A stretch of DNA of 64,000 nt from an uncultured Verrucomicrobia subdivision 3 bacterium (lineage in GTDB: Bacteria; Verrucomicrobiota; Verrucomicrobiia; Limisphaerales; UBA11358): positions 58,061 through 122,060 of the forward strand of contig CAITTG010000010.1 in the NCBI GenBank assembly GCA_903895255.1, in the 5' to 3' direction. The notes beneath the pieces were generated by a model. It saw only the letters and a list, made by a program, of their open reading frames with translations, ran no database searches and was not told the DNA's origin. Position numbers and translations under genes: made by a program. Of the stretch, positions 1 to 7,563 are shown piece after piece; position 1 is the stretch's first letter; each line of letters starts with the position of its first letter.

Positions 1-971
1 TGGCGGTCGCCAAACTGTCCACGCGCCGGGTGCTGACGATGGAACGGCTCGACGGCATCCTGGGCAATGACGCGGTGGGGCTGGCCGGCTCGGGGGTGGA
101 CCTGAATGAATTCGCGCGGCGCGGCGCGACCATGTACCTGCAGATGATCTTTCGCGATGCGTTTTATCACGCCGATCCGCATCCGGGCAATCTGATGCTC
201 CTGCCGGGCGGGGTGGTGGGGGTGCTGGATTGCGGCATGGTGGGGCGGCTGGATGCGGAGCTGGCGGAGGGGGTGGATGACATGCTGATGGCAGTGGTGA
301 CGCGCAACTCGACGGACCTGGCGGAAACCCTGCTGCGCCTGGGTTCCGTGCCGCCCGGCACGCACCGCGAGGAATTGCGCGCGGACCTCACGGATTTCGT
401 GGCAGATTACGCGGGCCAGTCCCTGCAGCACCTGGACCTGAGCGGCGCGCTGAACAGTTTGTTTGAAATTATCCGGCGCCATAACATCACCCTGCCACCG
501 CCGCTCTCACTGCTGCTGCGCACGCTGGTGGAACTGGAGGGGACGGCCCGGCGGTTGAGCCCGGAGTTCAGCCTGGCGGAGGTGTTCCAGCCGTTTTACC
601 TGACGATGGTCAAGCAGCGGTATTCGCCCCGGCGCGTTCTGGGCCGGCTCCAGCATGCGTATCACGACTGGGAACGGCTGGCCACCACCCTGCCGCGCGA
701 TCTGGGTGAGGTGCTGAAATGCGTGCGCGAAGGCACCTTCGCGGTGAAACTGGATGTCCGGCACATGGACCCGGTGATCAACCGGCTGGTGCTGGGGGTG
801 GTGACGGCGGCGCTATTTCTGGGGTCGTCGCTATTGTGGAGCATGAAAGCGCCGCCGCTCGTTGATGGGGTTTCGGTATTTGGCTTTGCGGGCTTTTTGG
901 TGGCGGCGTGGCTGGGCTGGCGGCTGCTGCGGGCGATTAAGAAATCGGGGGATATTAATTCCAAAAAGTAA
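1..971 (+). CDS. ubiB: UbiB/ABC1/AarF-family atypical kinase, C-terminal part (5' end outside window)
   Basis: The reading frame is open from the first bases of the window, so the gene starts upstream; an internal GTG at 30 is not its start. The visible part begins in the conserved kinase core (RRVLTMERLDG) and continues with the motif HADPHPGN, which holds the catalytic/metal-binding residues of the ABC1 fold, and LDCGMVGRL, the DFG-like segment. The last 60 or so residues contain two hydrophobic stretches separated by a short loop, the usual C-terminal membrane anchor of UbiB proteins, followed by a Lys-rich tail. The family supports isoprenoid quinone biosynthesis or membrane lipid homeostasis as an ATPase. 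The stop is one base from the stop of the convergent DedA gene, leaving no room for a separate terminator. Family assignment is firm; the specific role in quinone synthesis is inferred. Confidence 0.9.
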   Translation, partial: AVAKLSTRRVLTMERLDGILGNDAVGLAGSGVDLNEFARRGATMYLQMIFRDAFYHADPHPGNLMLLPGGVVGVLDCGMVGRLDAELAEGVDDMLMAVVTRNSTDLAETLLRLGSVPPGTHREELRADLTDFVADYAGQSLQHLDLSGALNSLFEIIRRHNITLPPPLSLLLRTLVELEGTARRLSPEFSLAEVFQPFYLTMVKQRYSPRRVLGRLQHAYHDWERLATTLPRDLGEVLKCVREGTFAVKLDVRHMDPVINRLVLGVVTAALFLGSSLLWSMKAPPLVDGVSVFGFAGFLVAAWLGWRLLRAIKKSGDINSKK

Positions 972-972
972 C

Positions 973-1623
973 TTATTTCGCTTTGCCCTTCATCTGCCGG
1001 TGAACAAAGAAGTAATAGAGCAGGCCCACACCGGCAAGGAAGGCGACGAGGATGAGGGTGACCATATGCATCTCGCCTTTGTTGATGTGCTCGCCCACGC
1101 TGACGCCCAGCCAGCACAGCACGGACGACCAAATCGCCGAACCCAGCAGGGTGTAAATCGAGTAGCGCCAGAAACACATGCGCACGATGCCGGCGGGGAT
1201 GCCGATGAGGTGGCGCACCACCGGCAGTAGCCGGGCGGCGAAAATACCAAAGGAGCCATAACTATCCGCCCAGCGCTCGGCGCCTTCGACCTTCTGTCGG
1301 GGAATCAGCATATAGCCGCCGAAATTCAAAATGAGCGGGCGGCCCGCTAGGCGCGAAACCCAATACATGACGCTGGCGCCAACCCAGGAGCCAAGGGTGC
1401 TGGCGAGGACCAGGGCGATGAGCGCGGGCCAGCCGGTCAACTGATGGCTGAGCAGGGGCAGGCCGGTGGTCCAGGCGAGATGAGCGGCGGGCGGGATAAT
1501 CACCTCGCTCGGCAGCGGCACGACGGAACTTTCAATGGCCATCAACAGGGCGACGAGCGGAAAGCCGCCATTTTGCAACGTGGCGGCGTACCAATCCATC
1601 AGGGGCTGGAGTAATTCTTTCAT
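973..1623 (-). CDS. DedA/VTT-domain (SNARE-associated) membrane protein
   Basis: A 216-residue integral membrane protein. The N-terminal half carries the DedA signature region (MAIESSVVPLPSEVIIPPAA), followed by a glycine-rich membrane segment (LGSWVGASVMYWVSRLAG) and the FAARLLPVVRHLIGIPAG motif, whose Arg and Pro-Gly residues are typical of the family. Two further hydrophobic helices close the protein, which ends in a basic tail. DedA/VTT proteins act in the inner membrane, and several are linked to lipid-carrier (undecaprenyl phosphate) or phospholipid transbilayer movement and to proton-motive-force maintenance; substrate here is unknown. It is convergent with the UbiB gene, with stops one base apart. 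The length matches the family (about 200-220). Confidence 0.9.
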   Translation of the reverse strand: MKELLQPLMDWYAATLQNGGFPLVALLMAIESSVVPLPSEVIIPPAAHLAWTTGLPLLSHQLTGWPALIALVLASTLGSWVGASVMYWVSRLAGRPLILNFGGYMLIPRQKVEGAERWADSYGSFGIFAARLLPVVRHLIGIPAGIVRMCFWRYSIYTLLGSAIWSSVLCWLGVSVGEHINKGEMHMVTLILVAFLAGVGLLYYFFVHRQMKGKAK

Positions 1624-1949
1624 TTGGCGGGGATGTTTATAACCGAAATCGGCCGGGGGGCGAGTAATAAAAGCGGCGGCGACGGGCCTTCGCCCATGGT
1701 TTTTTACGTTCCCGCACCCGCCAACGCCCGCGCCCAGCCCGTTCGCCGAAAATAAACCGTTGACATTGTGGCCGGAAGGAGCATAATAACGACATAATAA
1801 GTCGCGTATGTGATGAAGTTGGCAGGAAAAGCCACTGCGGGACCGGAATTTTGAGAAATTCCCGTTCCTGTTGAACCATCACATTTTTATTTAGATTTAA
1901 AGACTACCTTTAAAGTCGTGATTTGAAACCATTGAACCTTTGGAAAAAA
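1624..1949. other. Intergenic region with candidate promoter and leader for the yezD-cysK pair
   Basis: This 326-base stretch holds no convincing gene; the short open frames on the minus strand are low-complexity Arg-rich translations. The right half is clearly AT-richer than the surroundings, contains a good sigma-70-like promoter (1760-1787), and between it and the ATG at 1950 a leader of roughly 155 nt. The leader contains a 7-bp stem with a 4-nt loop (GGAATTT, TGAG, AAATTCC, near 1850). I could not match it to a known riboswitch. Confidence 0.5.
1760..1787 (+). promoter_or_regulatory. Candidate sigma-70 promoter upstream of the yezD-like gene
   Basis: A perfect TTGACA at 1760-1765 is followed after 16 bp by CATAAT (1782-1787, five of six matches to TATAAT). 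The predicted start near 1794 would leave a leader of about 155 nt before the small YezD-like gene. It lies in locally AT-rich DNA on the correct strand. No experimental support. Confidence 0.45.
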
Positions 1950-2150
1950 ATGAGTGAGCCATCGATCAAGAACGGGACCCAGGAAGTGGCCAATGCCAAC
2001 TGGCTGGAAATTGTCCGCGAACAGGTCGCCTCGTTGAAATACGGGGTGGTGGAGATCGTGGTGCACGATTCGCAGGTGACCCAAATCGAGAAGACCGAGC
2101 GGTTGCGGCTGGACAAGCCGGCGGTCCGCGCTGGTGCCCGGGTGGCCTGA
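1950..2150 (+). CDS. YezD-like small protein (DUF2292), sulfur-metabolism associated
   Basis: A 66-residue soluble protein. The core, WLEIVREQVASLKYGVVEIV, followed by VHDSQVTQIEKTERLRL, fits the DUF2292/YezD pattern (a helix, then beta strands around GVVEIVVHDG and a QIE-T-E-RL segment). The function of the family is not known in detail, but members are repeatedly found next to sulfate or cysteine genes. Here cysteine synthase follows on the same strand 217 nt downstream, which agrees. A longer frame opens at TTG 1923, but the ATG at 1950 begins the typical N-terminus, so I chose it. The short C-terminal tail (DKPAVRAGARVA) is not part of the domain. Confidence 0.75.
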   Translation: MSEPSIKNGTQEVANANWLEIVREQVASLKYGVVEIVVHDSQVTQIEKTERLRLDKPAVRAGARVA

Positions 2151-2367
2151 GCCGAAGACGGGGAAGCAGATCATGCGGCACAAGCTTTTAGAATTAGTGG
2201 TGGTGGCGTGGGGAGATACGCTGAAGAAACCTGCTGGTGGCGGGGCAAAGGCACCCTTGTTGGAGGCGCGGTGGAACGCCCGGGTGCCTTTGTCCGCCAT
2301 CAGCAGTGGCACCGCCGCGCGGCCGCTTTCACTCGTTCCTTAAACAACCACAAACCGATAGACAACT

Positions 2368-3348
2368 ATGGCGCGCATTTATAACGACATCACGGAAACC
2401 ATCGGCAACACCCCGCTGGTGCGGTTGAACCGCACGGCGAAAAAGCACGGGGCGTTCGCCGAAGTGCTGCTCAAGCTGGAATTTTTCAATCCGCTCTCGA
2501 GTGTGAAGGACCGCATCGGAGTGGCGATGATTGATGATGCGCTGAAATCCGGCGCGATCACCCTGAACACGATTTTGATTGAGCCCACGAGCGGCAACAC
2601 GGGCATTGCGCTGGCGTTTGTGGCGGCGGCCCGCGGGCTAAAGCTGATTTTGACGATGCCGGAGACGATGAGCACGGAGCGGCGCAAGCTGTTGAAAATC
2701 CTGGGCGCCAAACTGGTGCTCACCGAGGGACCCAAAGGCATGAAGGGGGCGATTGCGAAGGCCGAGGAATTGCACCAGCAAATCCCGAACAGCGTGGTGC
2801 TGCAGCAATTTGCCAATCCGTCCAACCCGGAGATTCACCGCCGTACAACGGCCCAAGAGATCTGGCGGGACACGGATGGCAAGGTGGATTTCGTCGTGGC
2901 CGGGGTCGGCACGGGCGGCACGATCACCGGTGTGGCCGAGGCGCTTAAAAAGCTGAAGTCGGGCTTCAAAGCCATCGCGGTGGAACCGGCGAAATCGCCG
3001 GTCATCTCCGGTGGCCAGCCGGGGCCGCACAAATTGCAGGGCATCGGTGCCGGGTTCATCCCGGTGAACCTCAACACCAAGATCGTGGATGAAGTCATTC
3101 AGGTGAGCGAGGACGATTCCGGGCCGGTTTCCAAGGAAGTCAATCAACTGGATGGCATACCGGTGGGCATTTCGAGCGGTGCCATCATCTGGGCGGCGCT
3201 GCAACTGGCCAAACGGCCGGAAAACGCTGGAAAACAAATTGTGGCCGTGGTGCCCTCCTCCTCGGAGCGTTATCTCTCCACCTGGCTGTTTGCGGACATT
3301 AACACGGATGGGGATGACATCAGCCAACTGACGACCACCGCCGCCTGA
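2368..3348 (+). CDS. cysK: Cysteine synthase (O-acetylserine sulfhydrylase)
   Basis: 326 residues, a normal size. It makes L-cysteine from O-acetylserine and sulfide in the cytoplasm using pyridoxal phosphate. The PLP lysine is Lys47 in [21 protein letters not shown] is the substrate/O-acetylserine binding loop; [12 protein letters not shown] is the phosphate-binding glycine loop; and the C-terminal [12 protein letters not shown] carries the Ser that contacts the PLP ring nitrogen. The IQGIGAGF-type region ([14 protein letters not shown]) is also typical. It begins at ATG 2368 with [18 protein letters not shown], a canonical start. The YezD-like gene upstream on the same strand suggests a sulfur-assimilation unit. 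The 217 nt between them contain no obvious terminator. Assignment is firm; CysK and CysM cannot be strictly separated, but the sequence looks CysK-like. Confidence 0.96.
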   Translation: MARIYNDITETIGNTPLVRLNRTAKKHGAFAEVLLKLEFFNPLSSVKDRIGVAMIDDALKSGAITLNTILIEPTSGNTGIALAFVAAARGLKLILTMPETMSTERRKLLKILGAKLVLTEGPKGMKGAIAKAEELHQQIPNSVVLQQFANPSNPEIHRRTTAQEIWRDTDGKVDFVVAGVGTGGTITGVAEALKKLKSGFKAIAVEPAKSPVISGGQPGPHKLQGIGAGFIPVNLNTKIVDEVIQVSEDDSGPVSKEVNQLDGIPVGISSGAIIWAALQLAKRPENAGKQIVAVVPSSSERYLSTWLFADINTDGDDISQLTTTAA

Positions 3349-3487
3349 ACACTAATTTAAGGCCCACCCCGACCAAGGGGAGGCATAACCTTGAAAACAA
3401 ACTGTCCAACATTAAACCACAGGGACACTGACCGGACCACCGGAGGGACTTCCTGGAACGCCGATCCTCAAGCGAAACCGCTGCCGC

Positions 3488-3545
3488 CGGGCCAGCCCGG
3501 GCAGACGCCACGTTTCGCGCACTGAGGGGCGGGTTCCGCAACCCG
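3488..3545 (+). promoter_or_regulatory. Two hairpins in the leader upstream of the PBP-like/TPS block
   Basis: CCGGG-CCAG-CCCGG (about 3487-3500) and CGGGTT-CCGC-AACCCG (3530-3545) are two GC-rich stem-loops about 30 nt apart that end 31 nt before the ATG at 3577. Neither has a U-tract, so they are not simple terminators. They could be a cysK transcript end or a structured leader for the secretion block; I see nothing that decides. Confidence 0.3.
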
Positions 3546-3576
3546 GCAATAACAACCAACTTAATAACATCATTCC

Positions 3577-4665
3577 ATGAAAATCTCCCTGTTTAAAACT
3601 TTGATTCTGACCGGCACGGTGCTGGCCGGATTATCCCTCACCCCCGGCCTGCGAGCCAACACCGAAGTGGTGGTTGCCGGCGGCAACGCCAGCTCGGCCA
3701 TTTTGTATGACCGCGCGACCAACGTGCTGAACGGCGGCCCGATCACGGCCTATGGGCTGAGTTCCTCCGTGGTGCGCTCGTATCAGGGCACCATCTCGGG
3801 CCAGTCCGGCCTGGGCACGGTGACGATCGATTATGTGCTCAACGGGGCAGTCGGTGCCCTGCAGGACATCGAGGCGGGCAATCCCCAGACCACGGCCTCC
3901 GGCAACAACACCCTGCCGCCCACGCTGGTGGATTCCAGCACGACCCCGGGCGCGGTGGCCCTGGATCCCTCGGTGCTGACGGCCCTGCCAGTGTATGTGG
4001 TGCCGTACGTGTTCTTCCGCAATGCCGGCGCGGGTTCGGGTGATTCCGTGGGGATCACCAACCTCACCGCGCGGCAGGCGGCGTATTTGGAAGGCGCCAC
4101 CGTGCCGGCCAGCTTCTTTGGCGGCGCGGGCACGAATCCGGTGTATTTCATCGGCCGCAACAACCAGTCGGCCGTGCGCACGGAAACCGATTTGAACATC
4201 GGTTTCACGGGCACCCTCCACACCTATTATACCAATTCCTCCAGCGGCAACGTGCCGATCCTGGACACCACCAGCGTGGATGCCAACGGCAACCCCGATC
4301 CCGGCCTGACCTCGGGCAGCGTACTGTATAACACCGTTTTAGTGGTCTCCAATTCCATCGGCAACGCGGCCGTGAAAGACGCCAAGTCCGCCGGGGTGCT
4401 CCGCCTGACCTATGAAGGCGTGCCGTACTCCTACTCGAACGTGGTCACGGGCAGCTATCCGCTCTGGTACTATGAGAGCTATTACTACAAGAACACGGGT
4501 TCCGGCCAGCCGACGGCAGCCCAGCAAACCGTGATCAACCTGCTCTACCAATCGGTGACTAACTCGGCGTACACCGTCAGCCCCCTGTACACGAACAATT
4601 ACATCCCCGAACCCGCCCTGATTGTGAAGCGCGGGTTTGACGGCGGGCCGATCACCCTCAAGTAA
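3577..4665 (+). CDS. Exported PBP-like (PstS-type substrate-binding fold) protein, first gene of the TPS block
   Basis: 362 residues with a clear signal peptide (LILTGTVLAGLSLTPGLRA, cleavage near Ala27). The mature protein looks like a diverged periplasmic binding protein of the phosphate-binding type: an N-terminal AGGNASSAILYDRA segment, a central NLTARQAAYLEG (compare the usual LT..Q...I..G), YFIGRNNQSAVRTET (compare the R..SGTR signature), and a late YPLWYYESYYYKNTGS (compare YPL...LY). I infer the fold from these motifs in the expected order; ligand is unknown and there is no ABC permease nearby. It is followed on the same strand by a small secreted protein and the TpsB/TpsA pair, so it may assist the secretion locus. 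IPEPAL near the C-terminus is not a PEP-CTERM tag: no membrane helix follows. Confidence 0.6.
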   Translation: MKISLFKTLILTGTVLAGLSLTPGLRANTEVVVAGGNASSAILYDRATNVLNGGPITAYGLSSSVVRSYQGTISGQSGLGTVTIDYVLNGAVGALQDIEAGNPQTTASGNNTLPPTLVDSSTTPGAVALDPSVLTALPVYVVPYVFFRNAGAGSGDSVGITNLTARQAAYLEGATVPASFFGGAGTNPVYFIGRNNQSAVRTETDLNIGFTGTLHTYYTNSSSGNVPILDTTSVDANGNPDPGLTSGSVLYNTVLVVSNSIGNAAVKDAKSAGVLRLTYEGVPYSYSNVVTGSYPLWYYESYYYKNTGSGQPTAAQQTVINLLYQSVTNSAYTVSPLYTNNYIPEPALIVKRGFDGGPITLK

Positions 4666-4693
4666 ACCGGTTCATCCCGAACGCTATTGAACC

Positions 4694-5593
4694 ATGAATA
4701 AATTAATACCCTTAACCGTCGCCGCGCTGGCCCTGCTGGCCGCGCCGGTGGCGCAGGCGTGGACGTACAAGGACGGGGATGTGCTGCTGTTGTTTCGCAA
4801 CGTCAGCAATCCCAACAACGACGTGGAATATGACCTTGGCAGCGTGAACCAGTTTCTGGGCCAGACCAATGGCTACACCACCACGATCACCAACTGGAAC
4901 CCGGCGATCGTGCAGGGGGTTTACGGCACGGACCTGACCGGCACGAGTGTGGCCCTGCTGGCGGTTACCAGCCTGACGAACGCCACGCTGACGGCCTATG
5001 TCAGCGGCCTGGAACCGAACACCACGGCTTACGGCGACAGCCAGTCAGACTGGACGTATAATTACTACAGCACGATTGACGCCATCGGCATCCGGCCGCT
5101 GACCTATTCCGTGCCCACGGCCAGCACGAATGCTTATTCCATCAATCCCTCGGGCAAGTACAAAGTCACCTCGTACGAATACATCGCCTCGAGCGGGACA
5201 TACAACGGCGTTTCGCAACTGGGCGGCGGGGTGCCGTTCATTGTGGAACAGGTGATTCCGGGAAAACTGGATTTCTGGGCCGTGCAGCCGCTGGGCGGCG
5301 CCACGCCGGACCATCTGGTGGGAAGTTTTAGTCTCGCCGCAAATGGCACCCTGACCTTCACCGCCGGCCCGTATCCGGCGAACGTCACGGGCATCGCCCG
5401 CGCCGGCACCGTGGACACGGTGAGTTACGGCTCCATCGTGGGAACCAAATATCAACTCACGAAGAGTCCGCAACTGGGGACGGGCGCCACATGGACAGCC
5501 GTGGGCGGAATCTTGACGGGCAACGGAGCCGCGCAAACCCTCACGGACACCAACACCGCCGCCACGGGCTTTTACCGGGTGAGCGCCCAATAA
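4694..5593 (+). CDS. Secreted protein of unknown function with a C-terminal FYR domain
   Basis: 299 residues. Signal peptide: MNKLIPLTVAALALLAAPVAQA. The mature N-terminus WTYKDGDVLLLFR...NDVEYDLGSVNQFLG is a pattern seen in secreted proteins of Verrucomicrobia and related phyla (a D(V/L)LLLFR strand, then a YDLG.. strand and QF.G), but I know no function for it. The last 60 or so residues form a separate beta-rich module ending in TGFYRVSAQ, the same C-terminal type found in four much larger proteins of this window. It lies 28 nt after the PBP-like gene and about 100 nt before TpsB, all on one strand, so co-expression with the two-partner system is likely. No Cys residues and no membrane anchor after the signal peptide. 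Confidence 0.7.
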   Translation: MNKLIPLTVAALALLAAPVAQAWTYKDGDVLLLFRNVSNPNNDVEYDLGSVNQFLGQTNGYTTTITNWNPAIVQGVYGTDLTGTSVALLAVTSLTNATLTAYVSGLEPNTTAYGDSQSDWTYNYYSTIDAIGIRPLTYSVPTASTNAYSINPSGKYKVTSYEYIASSGTYNGVSQLGGGVPFIVEQVIPGKLDFWAVQPLGGATPDHLVGSFSLAANGTLTFTAGPYPANVTGIARAGTVDTVSYGSIVGTKYQLTKSPQLGTGATWTAVGGILTGNGAAQTLTDTNTAATGFYRVSAQ

Positions 5594-5690
5594 TAGAGCG
5601 AAGCAACGACCGACATCGACCGGCCGGGTCTGCGTGCCCGGCCGGTCACCTTGTTTTTAATTTGATTCGTCGAGAGGACCACCACAGCGA

Positions 5691-7556
5691 ATGAAATATT
5701 GGATAGTTTTATTAATCAGCCTGCTCCTGGCGGATCTCTGCCCGGCGGCCACGAGCACGAACGCGCCCGCGCGCACCGCAGGCCGGACGTTTGCGGTGAA
5801 GGGCTACCTGGTGACGGGCAACACCCTGCTGCCGCCGGAAAAGATTGGCAATCTATTGAAACATTACACCGGCCCGGCGGTGGACCTGAAAACCCTGACC
5901 GAGGGGCTGGGCGCGTTGCAGTTGCTGTACCGACACCTGGGCTATGCGACTGTCAGTGTCACCCTGCCCCAGCAAAAGCTGACCAACGGCATCGTGCGCG
6001 TGCAAGTGACCGAGGGCAAACTGACGGACATTCAGATCAAGGGCAACGAATATTACAGTGACGCGAACATCCGCCGCGCGCTGCCCAGTCTGACGACCAA
6101 TATTTACCTGAACAGCCGCTGGTTTCAACCCGAGCTCGACCGGGCCAATCAGAACCAGGACCGGCAGATTTACCCGGTGGTGGGTCCGGGCCTGGATCCG
6201 GGCACCTCCGAGCTGACGCTGAAGGTGAAGGACCGGTTTCCGCTGCATGGGCACTTGGAAATCAATGACGTCTCACCGCCGGGCACGCCCCTGCTCCGCA
6301 CGGACTTTGCGATGCAGTATGACAACCTCTGGCAATTGGACCATCAGGCGGGGTTCGATTATAATTTTTCGCCGCAGGACATGAAGAGCCAGACTTACCT
6401 GCCGGATTTCTACAACCAGCCGCTCATCGCCAGTTACAGCGGTTACTATCGCATCCCGCTGGGTTATGGCGGAGGCTTGCGCGACACGTACGAGCACCAG
6501 CCCGTGGATTTTGGCTATGATGAAGTCACCCACAGCTTCAAGCCGCTGCCCAAGACGGGGGATCCGGACCTGATCATTTTCGCCTCGCGCTCGGTCTCGG
6601 ACACACCGGTGCGGTACGGTCCGCTCACGGTGGTGTTTACCAACACGGATGCGACGCTCGATTCGCAGACCGCCCAGGAAAATTTAACGTACAACGATGA
6701 TGTGGGCACCCGGCTGACCCTGCCGCTGCCGGCGTTTGCCGGGGTGCAGTCCTCCGTGTTGCTGGGGATTGATTACAAGTATTATGACGCGCCTAGTTTC
6801 AGCACGAACCTGACGTATTTTTCCCTCTACGCCCAGGATGAGTTTGGCAACCCGTACATGGTAACCAACTCCACCATCAGCCTGCCGTACAATAGCACCG
6901 CTAATCTGTGGTACGTGCCGCTCTCCGTGGGCTGGTCGGCGGCGCGGCCGGACAGCCATGGCAACACCAGCTTTTACATCAACGAAAACATTTTCCTGGC
7001 CGCGCTGGCCGCCGCCCGGACGAATTTCCAGACGGAGACCGGCTCCAGCCAGGCGGGGGGCACCTACACCGATTTTACCGGCGGCCTGAGCCGGTTGCAA
7101 AAGCTGCCCGGCGAATGGTCCATTCTGGCGCGGGCCAGCGGCCAGTGGACGACCGCCCCGCTGATCTCCAACGAGCAGATCCCCCTGGGCGGAACGAGTG
7201 GCGTGCGCGGCTATCAGGAGGGTGAGGTGTACGGGGATAATGGCTGGAAGGCCATGCTCGATTTGAATGCGCCGGCCATCCAGATCGGCGAATTTCCGGT
7301 GGATGAAGTGCCCGGCAACAATGTGCCCGCCATGCTGCGCAGCTCGATTTTTATGGATTACGGCAACACCTGGCTGATTGACCGCCCGGCCAACCTCAGT
7401 CCCTCCTACAACGAATGGGGCACCGGGTTCGGTTTTTTTGTGACCGCCGGCCAGCATTTTAGCGCCCGGTTAACGGTGGCCTGGGCCTTGCATGACACCT
7501 TGATCAGCCAAACCGGCGACGCGCAGGCTTACTTTAGCGTGGGGTACCAATTTTAA
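5691..7556 (+). CDS. TpsB outer-membrane transporter (ShlB/FhaC/HecB family)
   Basis: 621 residues with a signal peptide (cleaved after about residue 19, ...DLCPAA). Residues 32-125 carry a POTRA-type segment: F.VKGYLVTGNTLLP, then LQLLYRHLGYATVSVTLPQQ and GIVRVQVTEGKLTDIQIKGN, the usual ShlB POTRA wording, followed by a second POTRA-like part ending near LTLKVKDRFPL. The rest is a beta-barrel, with QIPLGGTSGVRGYQEGEVYGDNGW as the conserved (V)RGY loop motif and a C-terminal strand ending in Phe (YFSVGYQF), the Omp85-type insertion signal. It transports the partner exoprotein encoded 7 nt downstream across the outer membrane. Assignment is firm. The gene is not preceded by a close Shine-Dalgarno sequence. 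Confidence 0.92.
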   Translation: MKYWIVLLISLLLADLCPAATSTNAPARTAGRTFAVKGYLVTGNTLLPPEKIGNLLKHYTGPAVDLKTLTEGLGALQLLYRHLGYATVSVTLPQQKLTNGIVRVQVTEGKLTDIQIKGNEYYSDANIRRALPSLTTNIYLNSRWFQPELDRANQNQDRQIYPVVGPGLDPGTSELTLKVKDRFPLHGHLEINDVSPPGTPLLRTDFAMQYDNLWQLDHQAGFDYNFSPQDMKSQTYLPDFYNQPLIASYSGYYRIPLGYGGGLRDTYEHQPVDFGYDEVTHSFKPLPKTGDPDLIIFASRSVSDTPVRYGPLTVVFTNTDATLDSQTAQENLTYNDDVGTRLTLPLPAFAGVQSSVLLGIDYKYYDAPSFSTNLTYFSLYAQDEFGNPYMVTNSTISLPYNSTANLWYVPLSVGWSAARPDSHGNTSFYINENIFLAALAAARTNFQTETGSSQAGGTYTDFTGGLSRLQKLPGEWSILARASGQWTTAPLISNEQIPLGGTSGVRGYQEGEVYGDNGWKAMLDLNAPAIQIGEFPVDEVPGNNVPAMLRSSIFMDYGNTWLIDRPANLSPSYNEWGTGFGFFVTAGQHFSARLTVAWALHDTLISQTGDAQAYFSVGYQF

Positions 7557-7563
7557 TACGCCT

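Noticed and set aside
1637..1882. 81-residue minus-strand frame before the yezD-like gene
   Set aside because: It crosses the candidate promoter and leader, is Arg-rich, and has no domain.
4597..4665. PEP-CTERM sorting signal at IPEPALIVKRG in the PBP-like protein
   Set aside because: No transmembrane helix and no basic tail follow; the motif is a coincidence.
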